DNA of 64,000 nt from Phragmites australis (taxonomy: Eukaryota; Streptophyta; Magnoliopsida; Poales; Poaceae): NCBI RefSeq assembly GCF_958298935.1, contig NC_084924.1:22727819-22791818 (forward strand), read 5' to 3'. The notes beneath the pieces were generated by a model. It saw only the letters and a list, made by a program, of their open reading frames with translations. It had not been told where the DNA came from and ran no database searches. Below, one piece after another: positions 35,020 through 46,108 of the stretch; position 1 is the stretch's first letter, and each line of letters starts with the position of its first letter. A program made the translations under genes and the position numbers.

Positions 35020-35188
35020 GGAAAAAAATTATATGAGACCCTCTGCAGAAAGGCCTCCGTGAGACCCTGATCTACACCGTTCGTTCTGGATCTAACGGTC
35101 TGATTGAATATATATGAGAGAAATACAGGATACGTGTCACGCAAAGATGAGGATCTTTCTGTGAGACCGGGTCTCACAGAATTTCCTT
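35020..35188. mobile_element. MULE-type MITE in LARP6 exon 10
   Basis: The insert has imperfect inverted ends: GGAAAAAAATTATATGAGAC on the left, and AAGGAAATTCTGTGAGACC when the right end is reversed. It is flanked by the direct repeat CCCGCGCGTGC (35009-35019 and 35189-35199), of 9-11 bp as expected for Mutator-like insertions. Removing it joins the SUZ-C-like coding sequence of LARP6. The right end also contains the palindrome GTGAGACCGGGTCTCAC. Confidence 0.82.
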
Positions 35189-37548
35189 CCCGCGCGTGCC
35201 GTCTGGTATCCTCGGCCCCTGCGGCGCATGCCTTGGGCTCGATAGGGAGTCAAAATGCCCAGCCGGGCCAGTGTGCACGGAGTGCGGTGCCTGCGGCGCC
35301 GCGGCGGCATGCGGCCTGCCCCGCCCTCTCCCCCCAGGGCTTCTTGCACCCAGTGTGTTTCTCCTGCTGTCAAGGCGAAGACAGCCCACATGTTTAAATA
35401 AACCTGTTTATGTGTGAGCGGCATGAGCTTTTATGCTTACGTTGTGTTCAGGAAAGTGTTCTGCCGTCGGGGAATCAGAGGAAACCTGAGAGTGCGGCGA
35501 GTACTCCTCGTCAGAGGAGACCAGGTGGTCGAGGTCCGGCCGCTTGAGCCGTATCACCGACTTGGGCTGTGGAACATTGAATGAGGGGCAACATGGCTGA
35601 TCAGTTATGAAGTGGGACTAAAACCGATGACTGGATGATACGCCGAGGAGGCTTAGTTACCGATCGCCGCAGCACCGCGCGCACTCGGAAACCCTTCCTC
35701 CAGTTTCCTTCATCGTTCAACTTGTCGACCTGACACAACAAAAACAGATTTCACAGACATAAGTGAAGGGAAGCGGAAGTAAATGTTCAAGTTTCATGTC
35801 TGAAATTGACAGGCTGAGCAATTGACTTACTTGTGAGGTCTCGTACTCTATGAGCCCATGCAACTGTGATAGAGCAGATGGACAAAATTTAATAGAATTA
35901 GAAACAAATAGTTTGAATTTGGAACAAGAAAAATGGTTCAGATGCATCCATGTATGCATCTGCCAATGTTGTGAGTACCTTGTTACTCACTAGCGCGTTT
36001 GCGTCTGACTTCGAAGATCTTGGAGAGCTAGGTTCTTGCTCGGATGGCGTATTCTGATGTTCTTCACACTACAAATTTGGTTGTGCGTTACACCATTTAT
36101 AGATGTTGTCTATCTATAATTGACTCTTGTACATATATCCCAACAGATGTTACATCGCATACTGCATGGAGATGAGAGTTGTGTTGTAACCTTCCAACGA
36201 CATCGAAGATCTTCTCGAGGCTGTTTCTGGTGGAATCATCTGGCAAATTCTCCGCGATAACCATACAGACTGCGTGAGTGATAGTTTGGTGTTAGATGGG
36301 TAATGAAGCAGCTTCCATTTCAGGAATCAAAGCCTTATCATGCTTGAAATTACTGACCTGCAGCTCTTCTTGTGTCTCTCGATGAACGGCTGTGCCCGCC
36401 GCACTTTCTTGCCATCGTCGCTGACAACTTGCAGCCAAGAAACTCAAAGAGTTTCAGGATACAAAGGAATGCCATTAGTTACAAGAAGCAGAGTAGCAGT
36501 GCCTTACAAGCTTTTCCGAGATCCGAAGAGCCTTAACCAGCAGTTGGTTTGTTACCCCATAGCCTTAATTTTCTTTCAGGACGAAATAACAGACGTAGGA
36601 ACTGGATGAAACATAGAAACAAATTTAGTTTCTATTCCAACCATTATTCTGTATCTAGTCATATAATTTTTGTTTTTTCATATATTATCCATACTATGTA
36701 TGTGTATGGATCATAATCTCTCACCTTGCTCTGAAATATTATGTGTTCTATTGCTGATTGGATTCAAGAAAAAAAACTATTTGTCACTGACCATATCCCT
36801 CAGTATCCTTGTTCATAATCTTCATCAAGAAATCATTTGCAACCAAATTGGTGTCGCTGAATTGGTACTCAACCTGCACAAGGGAAGAATGTAAGGCCAT
36901 TCCAAAGTCAAGAAAGGAACATTGAGAGAAAAAACATTTCACCAACATGAACGAAACAAAGCCGATAATTATGAGGATTGACTGATAAATTACTACTGAA
37001 AACATCATGAAGACGTAAATGGCTGTATCAAAACTTAGGAAGATAGAATAGAAACAATCTACCATGAATTCGAAGATCATCTCCCAGATTTATCACGTAC
37101 ACACCACATTCAGCATTTTCAGCTTCAGGATCTACACGACTGGTTCGGTAACTCTTTTTTTTTCTCTTGTGATTGTGCATAACAAGCAATGAATAGTGCG
37201 CACTGGTCAAAAACGAAGAAATCATCATCGGTGCCGAATCCTGCTTGATGATCTTGTGCGCAATGTCGGCCGGAGTTGCGCCCTTTGGCTGCCCGTTGCT
37301 GCTGGCAGCACCGGCGATGTTGGTGTGCCCAAAGTCCGGAAGGAAGAACGTGGAGTCCGGCTCGGCAAAGAAGCTACAGTCCGCGCCCAGCCTAATGCCA
37401 CCACCACCATTGGACAGCTGAAAGAACGGCGAGTAGTAACCGGCGGCCGTCAGAGGGCTGGTCATCGGGCTAGCCAACGGCGACATCGGCACGAACTCCC
37501 GCGCGTGCAAGTTGAACCTGAATGGCGTCGAGCAGTCATTGCTGCTCG

Positions 37549-37577
37549 CCGGCGCCGGCGCCGGCGCCGGCGCCTTG
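37549..37577. repeat. GCCGGC microsatellite in LARP6 exon 1
   Basis: A short GCCGGCGCCGGC run encoding alternating Pro-Ala (APAPAPAPA) near the protein N-terminus. Confidence 0.8.
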
Positions 37578-37583
37578 CCGGAG

Positions 37584-37752
37584 CTCTCGCTGCCGTCCTG
37601 CGCCATGGCCGTTTGATCGATCGATGCCAGGTGTAAGGCACGAGATGTCTTGAGGTTAGAATGGCGCCGGCGCTCTCGCTGCCGTCCTGCGCCATGGCCG
37701 TTCGATCGATCGATGTCAGGTGTAAGGCACGACATGTCTTGAGGTTAGGATG
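37584..37752. repeat. 89-bp tandem duplication spanning the LARP6 start codon
   Basis: CTCTCGCTGCCGTCCTGCGC starts at 37584 and again at 37673. Both units contain the ATG (minus strand at 37606 and at 37695) and about 60 bases of 5' leader, with some five differences between them. Translation from the upstream ATG would run into a different frame, so the duplicate is a potential upstream ORF. Confidence 0.85.
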
Positions 37753-38325
37753 GGGTGTGCGAATTAGTATCCAAGTGGGGCGTGTGTCGATGTGTAAGCA
37801 TATGGTGCCTTTGACCACTTCTTTCTGTGAGCACTTTGTGAGGCGAGAGTCTTTCTTGCCCAGGTTTTTTTGCGCCAGTCTGTGTGTGGCACTCAAACCG
37901 TTATAGGGAATGGGAGGCCGTTAACCGCTTGGGTTAGAATCGGGATTTAATGTTCCAAGTGAAATATCAACGGAATCCAGTTATGACAGGTCCCATTTTA
38001 GTGTCTGTTGCGGCATCGAAATATTTTCGTGCATATAATTCAAAATGTACTCCCTTCTTAACATTTTTAAAACGTACCATTTTGTTTATGCCCAACTTTC
38101 AGATGACATCTGGATTGAATGATCTGGGAGGCTTCGTTTGGAATCATGTATTGTCAAGTTAAAAAGAGGTAAGATATTTGCATACAAGACAATGATATCT
38201 ATCATTCAATTGCCCTAAAAATACAGCTCAAATTTCACTCACCTCCTGCCGCTGTTGTATCCTAATCCAATTACCCTCATCACTCACCACAACCTAATCT
38301 CCACAAAACCCCACCACATTCGGCA
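37753..38325. other. Upstream region of the LARP6-like pseudogene, no gene
   Basis: No coding similarity seen. It probably holds the old LARP6 promoter; I could not pick out a convincing TATA box. Confidence 0.4.
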
Positions 38326-38333
38326 CCCACATC

Positions 38334-39491
38334 CAGGGTTTACAAATGCGTCGGTTACTGCTCGAAAATTACGGTAACCGAATTGACCGCTCCGCATCGA
38401 TAATAGAAACCGTTTAGTAATCGAATTTGAATTCAAAAAATTCAAAAAAATCAAAAAATCAAAAAAAAAATAAAAAACTAGAGATAATTCTAAGACCTTA
38501 TGTGAAATTTTTTCAAAAATAATATCGTTTGCATCATATTCTACAGGGAGGAAGTTTGAAAAAAAAAGTTGAAGCGCACAGCTCATTTATTAACTTATGT
38601 TAAAGAAAATCTTAACATGTAAACACATATTTTTTTTGTGTAGGGAGTATCTTAAGAGGATCTTTAAAATTGTTTTCACTTCATTTAAAGTTTTATTAAT
38701 TTCTCCATAATTTTTACAAAGTTCACAAGAATAAAGTAAATATGTTAAGAAATATCATTGTAATTAACTTTTTCATGTCTACTATTATTGTTTCTACATA
38801 AATCGTAGTATAAGTAAACTAATAAAAGTGGTTTCATTAATTTTGGAGGTGTGATGGGTTAGTTAAGAATTAATCTAGTTGGAACATATTTACGCAATCT
38901 TGTATGTAACAATAACTATTCATGAGTTTATTTATTTTTAAAAGACATAGGATCATGTAAGAATACTAACAAAATTGGTTTCATGATTTTTGAATTAGCA
39001 AAGAGTAAACTATGCATTTAACTTGGTTTCGAAAATACATTTCTCAAAGAAAATATTCAACTTTTATATGAGTAGAAATACTTTTATCATGAAGATCATG
39101 TTACAAGGAAATCAACAAAATTTGTTTCATTTGATTTGAAGCTCAGATGAATTAGTTATATATTTTACAAGGTTGAGCCATTATTTTTATTTTCTGTTTA
39201 ACTTCACTGAAATTCGAGAAATCTTCTCGATAAATTGCTAAAACTGAACGGTTACCTAAGAATTTGAATGGTTACCGATAATTTGGAAAATGCGGAAAAA
39301 TCGATCGATAAATCACTAAATATGATCAGTAACTGTAGCAATTCGACCGGTTATCTTTTGATCGATTCAGATCGAATTCTTGTCGAATTTCAAATTTGAT
39401 CGAGTGAATTTGAACAAATTCTCGATAACCACAATTTTTCGAGAACCACAGACGAGCGATTTTTGTTACCAAAACGAATTTTTGAACCTTG
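38334..39491. mobile_element. Non-autonomous hAT element (hAT-A)
   Basis: Ends are CAGGGTTTACAAATGCGTCG on the left and, reversed, CAAGGTTCAAAAATTCGTTT on the right. Flanking 8-bp sequences are CCCACATC (38326-38333) and CCCATATC (39492-39499), a target duplication with one mismatch, as expected for hAT. Inside is AT-rich sequence with repeated GGTAACCG/CGGTTAC motifs near both ends and no transposase. Confidence 0.75.
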
Positions 39492-39499
39492 CCCATATC

Positions 39500-41809
39500 C
39501 CCCGGCTGTGAGTTGCCCCTCCTCCACGCCTAGGCGCCAATGTCATTTCCTATTGTGCCTTCCCTCCCCCTTATCAGTGCCATTTGTCATTGCCATCTCA
39601 TTTCTCAGGATTCCGGAAGCTCCTCTTAATATTGCTCAAAAGTTTTTGAATCTCCTTTAAAAGTATTTGAATGTCATCTAAACTTTTTTTAATATTATTC
39701 AAGAGTTTATGGTTCTCATTCACAAGCCTTTGAACTCAATAGACAAGTTTAAAAAACTAACATGAAAGCCTAATTTTTTAAAAATAAATTGTTTTTATTA
39801 TCTATATTTTTATAAAATATATAAGTTGTGATAGAGAATCATAAATTTCCAAAAAATAATCACCATATAAAAATTCTCCCCGTTCCCCTCCCCAAATGAT
39901 GGGGTCATTCCCCTCCTGATTCCTCCATGACGTCGTTGCCCTCCCCTGAGCTCGCTTGCCCATCGCCGGGACGATATTCCCGGCATCCATCTCCGCTAGA
40001 TTCGGTCACGTGGAGATGAGAGACGCAGCCCTCGGCAGCCATCTCTGGCCACGTGGAGATGGGGGACGGCGTCGCCTTCTCCGGCCATGTAGAGGTGGGG
40101 GCGCACCGTCCCCTCCACCAGTTGTGCCGTCCTGACCACTCAAGCATCGTCATCTCCTCTGACCACCTCTGCTGCTCCTATGGATCCAGCATCCCCAAAC
40201 CCGAGTACATAGTCCTCGACGGCTGACGTCTCTCTCTAATGGTGCAGCAATGAATTGAGATAGAAATCCTAGGATCGTCTTTCCCAAATGGAAATCCTTC
40301 TCCAGTCACGGCGGGGTGCATTACGTCGTGCTAGACGAACTTCTCCACCGCTGGCCTGCTATGACCGTTGTGTCGTACCCCCATGAGCGCAGGTGTGTTC
40401 CGTTTCGCTAGACGGACCCCTCCACTAGCAGGTTGCCGTGAGCACCGAGGTTGCTTGATTTGAGGTTTTCTGTGTATTGTTGATTGGGATGGTTATGGCA
40501 GGAGGACGAGGTCGCCATCCAGGAACGCACTCTCAGCCGTGTTCCTCCGAGAAGGTACCTATTCTTTTTGCTCGCTTCGGTTTCTCTTCTATGTTTTCCT
40601 TTCTAATTCTTGTTTCTTCAATGATTTATCCTTTTTTTTTTTTGCAGTGCTATTGATTCGTGTTGTTGGTTCAAGATGAAAGATCACGGGCAGAGTAGAC
40701 TGTGAGATAGTGGACGAGCGGGTGCTGAGAGGAAGAGGATGGATCAGGAGCTCGAACCCGAGGTATTGTGATTTTGAAATCTGACTCAATGCTGATTTCG
40801 TCACAAGCCTCATGCGGCTGATTTGACACAAGCCTCATCCGGTTGGTAGTCTGTGCTGTATCCTGTGGTTTCGGTTCAGCTCAATTTACATGACTAGGAC
40901 CAGTGGGTACAGTCAGTATAGCATGACATTCTTAGTTTGTGATAGATCTTGCTACCTTCTTTTTGTTGCAATATAGCATGGTTCCATGCAACAAGTTCCT
41001 TAAAAAAAATTACATACAGAAGGCTTGTGATTTTGAAACAATGTGTGCACACTTACTTTTCTTTTAAGTGCAGACGTGTTGATTTTTACCTGGACATGAA
41101 TTGGCACAACACTTGTGAGTCGACCATTACTCGTTTGTTTGAACATATGCTGATAAAGAGTTCAAGGCAATGCTACTGCCAATTTTGTTGTATAAACATG
41201 GTCCACTGCAAGCTCTACACTCTTGCCTTGCAAGCTCCTGGTCACAACGTCAGGTATTGTCTTTACAACTTGTCACATTTGATTCCAATTGTAATAGCAG
41301 TTCCTCTAAGAATATTGTCCAGAATTAATTGGACATTCCATTAGATTTGATGAAGTACTTTGAGGTTAACAATAGAGCTACTACACTTGCATATAATTTT
41401 TTTTATTGAAACCATATACTTGTATATAATTTTGATCTTTCCTTCTGATTTTTCGCTCACTTGTTTTTTGTTGTGTTTCTTATGGCTCAGTTACATCTTT
41501 TTCTTGTACATTTTTATGCAGCATTGAAGCTAGGGCTCAAGCTCATCTTCGTGCCTCCATACTTTGAGCTTGCCAATGGGGTTCGGTAATGCTCACCTTA
41601 GGAACAGTGATGGAATGATGCAATTCATATTATAAGCTATGTGTTTATGACAGCTGGCATTACCTTTGTGTGTAAGCTCTGGTTTAGGTACTCAGGTTCT
41701 GTCTTTTCAACTCGCCACATTTCATTATAATTTTAGTAACAACTCCAGTACTATTGTTCTGGATTTAACAGACGTTCCATTAGCTTCCATATGTGGTTTG
41801 TTCACTTAA
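39500..41809. other. Intergenic or decayed gene region, nothing firm
   Basis: Contains a GC-rich stretch (about 39890-40330), a T-run followed by CAG (about 40629-40647) resembling a splice acceptor, and open stretches up to 131 codons without recognised domains. Some of this may be 5' exons of the spliced fragment that follows, but I cannot support a gene model. Confidence 0.35.
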
Positions 41810-41818
41810 GTGTTGTCC

Positions 41819-42160
41819 TTAATTCATGGCTATCATGCTTACATCAACAATTATAAGCTTAACGCACCGTTTAGATCGTCGCTTCCAAAAGACTATGCTT
41901 TGTGCATTCATCAGCACAATTCGTCCTTTCAGTTTAACTATGCAATTGGGAAACTGGTGTTTGACGATGATACCATACTGCAAGAACTTGACGATAATAT
42001 GCATCTTTGTTTGCAATGGATATATTCAAAATTTAGGTCTCTGTTTCCTTCACTAATATTGCTTATGATCCATGGTCTGTGTATCTAAAATTTGATTCCT
42101 CTATGTTGTAGGTTCAAAAAGTATGCACAAAAGGATTGGCGAAAATTCAATGTTATCTAA
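41819..42160 (+). pseudogene. Unidentified spliced coding fragment
   Basis: The plus strand reads LIHGYHAYINNYKLNAPFRS, SLPKDYALCIHQHNSSFQFN and LQELDDNMHLCLQWIYSKF up to 42036. Then a 75-bp sequence with GT/AG ends (42037-42111) would join, in phase, to RFKKYAQKDWRKFNVI and a TAA at 42158-42160. Splice signals, phase and amino-acid composition suggest the last two exons of a real gene, or its relic. I do not recognise the protein. No credible first exon was found. Confidence 0.4.
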
Positions 42161-43960
42161 ACTTTGGGGAGGAGCTCTCTTGCATGGCAACTTGATAAGA
42201 TGGTTTGTTTGATTTGCAGTATTGGGATTGCATTAGTTTTGACTATTGAATTTATTTTTCTTGTTAAGGGATAAATTAGAAAGCATATCATTTAATTCCC
42301 ATAATTTTTTATGAATTTCTGGTAAGCTACCAAAAGTACACCACTGGCTGAATCTAAATGATTTGTAGCCCAACAAGTTGAGTAGATTAATATAAGTGAA
42401 CCCATTTTGGATTGTTGGGTGCCAATCTGCTATTACTGATCCTTACATCAAAACAAGAGTAGAATACTCATGCATTAGCTTTGGATAACCAAATGTCTTT
42501 AGTATTAGATTAGATGAATGTATCATTGCCATTTATTTTTGGAAATTTAGTTCGTTATATTTTGTTAGAATAATCATATCTCCATGTTATGTTGGGCCCG
42601 ATGTGGTAATATCTCAATTCAATATTTGTTTTTGCAGTCCATGAATCACATTTCTGTAAAGTCCTGAGATGATAACCGGGCTGACTGGCTAATCTTTGCA
42701 TCATTCATCCACCACGTCTAGAAGTGAGGATAACAAATGCATAGGTATCCTTCGAGGTTTCACATGTAGTTGAGCGATGTGCCTCTTGTGGTTTTGATTT
42801 ATGCTTTGCTGCATAAATTGGAAAGTGATGGTTGTCAGTCATTATTAAGTGAAAAAATAGATGTTAATTATGTTGGTTCTGGTATGTGTTAGGATCAACT
42901 AAGTGTAGCTAGCTATTGTGTACTTTGTTTGAGCAAGTACTTGTGACATTAAGTTTGTTACTTATATGTGCATGTATTTGAGGAAAGATCAAAGTTGGGG
43001 GTGAGCAGAAACTACTTGTGTCCTCCACAGCCGGCCGGAACTGCAGACGGTAGTGTGTGATGTAGAACAGCAATGCATGGTTCGCCTGTTCCCTGTGTTT
43101 CAGGTGGCTTACTTTTCGTCCTCATTGTCGGATGTTGTTTCACTTAGGGCTGATTATCTGAGAAATTAAAAAAAGATAAGAATGTTAGGAGTCTTACAAG
43201 AAAATTTCGTGCTCTTAGTTTCTAAAGGGTGGTTCGGATTATCGGTATTGATAAAGCAATTTATGATTTTTTTTTCCCAATGATCTAGGCTACTTACTGA
43301 TTTCTGCCTTTTCCAATCATGCAGTTCGTCAATTCCGTTGTCTAACGAAGGAAAATATGTTGAGACGACTACAGATCCTTCCTTTCAGGTGTGCAATTTC
43401 CTCGATAGAAAATTCAATTTTCCAATTTTTTCTGTTTGCAGTTAAGGTCATACTTGTACTTTGAAACACTGTATTTCCATCAAAATCAACGGATACCTCT
43501 ATTTATTAAGTTAAGGTTATCTGTTCATATCCTTTCTCCATGCAACTTCTGCGTTATGTTGGAACTTCTATGTACATGAAGCAGCAGTTTTTAAGAGAGT
43601 GCCAAATCATTATATCTTTGTCATCAAATGGTCCAACTCTTAGAGCAAGATTGTAGGAATTGCTCAGCTTGTTAATAATGGCCTAAACTTTTATGGGTGT
43701 ATATCTTAACAATTTGTTTAATGGATACATCAATATATTCTTTTGGCAGTGAAAGGGGTTTTATTATTTCCTTAAAAAGGATTGTTGTATGTATGGAATT
43801 GGGGATTGGAAGCTCCTGCTACCCTTGTTATTTCGCATGCTTAGAAAATCATGCCTAACACATGCCACTTAGCTTTTTATATATAGTACTTACATATTAT
43901 TCATGTCTTGAGACTTAGTTTATTGGCATGTACTACGTAAGAAATGAATATAGGAGATAT
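42161..43960. other. Intergenic, no gene recognised
   Basis: AT-rich with no supported coding region. TGCAG- and GTNNG-type splice-like motifs occur but do not connect reading frames that I recognise. Confidence 0.4.
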
Positions 43961-44262
43961 GACATTAGTGACGGCCGTTCAGAAACCATCACCAATGTTA
44001 TATTAGTGATGGGTTCAGTGACGATCCGTCACTAATTGACCCCGAGTTGAGACCAGATCAAGACCCATGTGATGGGAGAGGAAATCACCCATCACAAAAG
44101 ACCACAATGATGGCTCATATAAAAACCATCAATACGGGTAGAGACGGCGTACGTTACAAAAGATAGACTATCATTAGCAATAGGTGATAACTACACCCAT
44201 CACTGATAATTGAGTCATTAGTGGTGGCTGCTTTCATTACCCGTCGCTAATGAGTAATTCCT
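43961..44262. repeat. Subterminal repeats of a third CACTA-like element (CACTA-3 remnant)
   Basis: Repeats of ATTAGTGACGG/CCGTCACTAAT and TGATGG(G/T)T/ACCCATCA alternate in both orientations (for example TGACATTAGTGACGGCCG, GTGACGATCCGTCACTAATT, CATTAGTGGTGG, CCCGTCGCTAATGA). This is the arrangement seen at CACTA ends, but of a different family from CACTA-1 and -2. No CACTA terminus or target duplication was found, so the outer end is lost or diverged. Confidence 0.55.
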
Positions 44263-44392
44263 ATTTTTGATTTTTACACCGAGTAGCTCGCCCAGACAGT
44301 GTTTGTCCGCCGACTGCTCGGCACGGGGGGTGATTCGGTTGAAGACCAACCAAAATCTTGGTGATTTGAAGTTTGTATTGTCCCTTGGTCTT

Positions 44393-44622
44393 TAAGGTTT
44401 GCATCCCCAACCCTCACCCCCACCCCACCTCTTTCCTCCTCTTGCTTATATTTGGTGGAATCTAGGGTTTGAATTGAAATCAATAATTTTGTTTCTTCTC
44501 CCAAATCTTAATATATGTGGATTGTCTCTTGGCATTTCAAGGTTTGCATCCCCACTCTTTCCACCTCCTTTTGCTCCTAATTGGTGGATTCTAGGGTTTG
44601 AGTTGAAATCAACAATTGTGCA
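44393..44622 (+). repeat. Imperfect direct duplication within CACTA-3
   Basis: AAGGTTTGCATCCCCA...GGTGGAATCTAGGGTTTGA and ATTGAAATCAA at 44393-44500 recur at 44540-44622 in slightly different form. Likely a leader duplication. Confidence 0.65.
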
Positions 44623-45209
44623 CCTCCCAAATATTGATATGTATATTGCGTAATTTTTTTAATTATATTCCTCAAAGTGAATTTAGTTTGTGTCACCTAC
44701 GTTTCTCGTTTGAGAGTGTTTGATTATAAATATGATTTGGCAACATATCATATTTATAAGAAGATGCTCCCAAATTGTTCACGAATTTTGGACGGTTCGA
44801 GGATATATGGCCTGAGTAGGTTTCTGTGCTCTTGTATGGTTGTAGAGAGAATTTAAATGGTATTTCCCTATTGTTCTTCGGATACATACTCTCTTGGCTT
44901 ATTGTCGAGACGTGTATTTAGAGAACAGTGGGGAGATGTTGTCGAAATTCTCTAGAATCGTACAAGAGCATAGAAACCTACTCAGGTCATATTCTTGAAT
45001 GGGATTACGGCATATATTTGCTTATGTAGAAATTAGGATCCTTCGTCATAGATAACATGTATCATATTTTGATGTTAATTGTTGGCTTGAATCTCACTAG
45101 AACACACGCACACACTTAATTTAATTAAATTTAGTTAGAATTTTTATACTTATTCAATTGTATCTACTCTGTCATTTGTATTAACAATGAATATTTTTTC
45201 AATTTGTAT
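44623..45209. other. CACTA-3 leader region, no gene
   Basis: AT-rich. A small hairpin (ATAAATATGAT and ATCATATTTAT, about 44726-44759) is visible. Position suggests the 5' leader of the transposase remnant that follows. Confidence 0.4.
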
Positions 45210-45479
45210 TTGGCGGACCAAAGTTGGATATACCTTGATTATTGTACTTGTAACGAGTACATGAGCGTTGTGAAGCCTTTCATGAACACCACGATGGCAG
45301 ATATGTAAGGTTGGGGTAAAATGGTAATGTGGTGTCCATGCTATGATTGTAAGAATGAGAAGAAGTTTCTAAAACCAGACAATGTGTACGATTACTTGTT
45401 AAGGCGTGGGTTCAAAGAGAGGTATTACATTTGGAACGAACACGACGAGGAAGGCGTTAATGAAGAGGAAATGGATTAG
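45210..45479 (+). pseudogene. Transposase N-terminus (Transpos_assoc) of CACTA-3
   Basis: Reads LADQSWIYLDYCTCNEYMSV (first codon TTG where ATG is expected), then MVMWCPCYDCKNEKKFLKPD and LLRRGFKERYYIWNEHDEEG, ending in TAG. The CPC..CKN...(L/F) and L...GF...Y..W..HGE patterns identify the N-terminal domain of TNP2-type transposases. One internal stop follows MADM. The catalytic region is absent downstream. Confidence 0.75.
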
Positions 45480-46100
45480 ATTCTCTCGATTGGCAGTATG
45501 GATTAAGGATCCCGTCAGCGGTGATATGGATCATTATCTCAGGGATGCAAACATATTAAGATTCAATGATGACTACGTGGAGCTACCTGTGACGCTGTTG
45601 AGGAGCAGCTCCATGAGAGGCGGCGCAATCGCTGTTGAGGAGAGGCTCTGCGCGTTGGAAATGCAATACGACCACTGCGAGGAATCAGGCGCGGAGCGAG
45701 GCTGTTCAACGTTGGCTGCTACAGGGAGGAGGCGGTTGGTGAGGCGCTCGTGCGTACTATGCAACAAGGACAAATGTGGTGACATCGGTGGCGATGCACG
45801 AGAGGGCAGACGAGACGATGATGACACACGGATCACCAGTCGGGGCTACTGACCTGATCGGACCTGACTTCAATGTAAGGCACCGGATCCGTCCTAGATG
45901 GAGGAGGCATGTGATGATGGTTGACTCGCCGGTCGCGGCTTCAAAGGAGGTAGTGATCGCTTTGAGGGATGTGTGATTTGGGGTGGCAATTCGGGATGGG
46001 ACGATACGAGAATCAGTGAAAGATGTGGGATGCGGGCTAGGAACATCGGATAACCACGTGGCCGTCGGATGGAAGGGAGGTCGGACCATGGAATGGATAT
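45480..46100. other. Region after CACTA-3 transposase, no gene recognised
   Basis: A plus-strand open stretch (45406-45852) continues through this region in a different frame from the transposase remnant. It has charged composition but no motif I recognise. Confidence 0.35.
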
Positions 46101-46108
46101 GAGCCATT

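Larger units (their letters stand above)
34905..37606 (-). pseudogene. LARP6: LARP6-like La-related RNA-binding protein, ten-exon pseudogene
   Basis: Exon 1 (37606-37241) encodes a PAM2 motif for poly(A)-binding protein (FRFNLHAREFVP). Exon 2 (36873-36792) has the La motif core VEYQFSDTNLVANDFLMKIM. Exons 3-4 (36601-36508, 36427-36358) contain KKIKAMG and VVSDDGKKVRRAQPFIERHK. Exon 5 (36269-36191) is the RRM start MVIAENLPDDSTRNSLEKIF. Exons 6-9 (36069-35979, 35863-35831, 35729-35661, 35566 on) read VKNIRI, LHGLIEYETSQ, VDKLNDEGNWRKGFRVRAVL, PKSVIRLKRPDLDHL. Exon 10 (about 35398-34905) carries the SUZ-C-like GPRIPDGTRG. Lesions: exon 1 donor GT changed to GA; a Trp codon turned TGA and a 1-base loss in exon 3; a 1-base loss in exon 4; 2 extra bases in exon 6; a MITE and a 1-base loss in exon 10. 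Cytoplasmic RNA regulation is the family role; this copy is dead. Subtype (6B/6C-like) is inferred from PAM2. Confidence 0.88.

Noticed and set aside
45573..46107. Minus-strand Ser/Pro-rich frames near 45.6-46.1 kb
   Set aside because: No recognised domain, overlapping frames on both strands, and composition expected from a GC-rich stretch.
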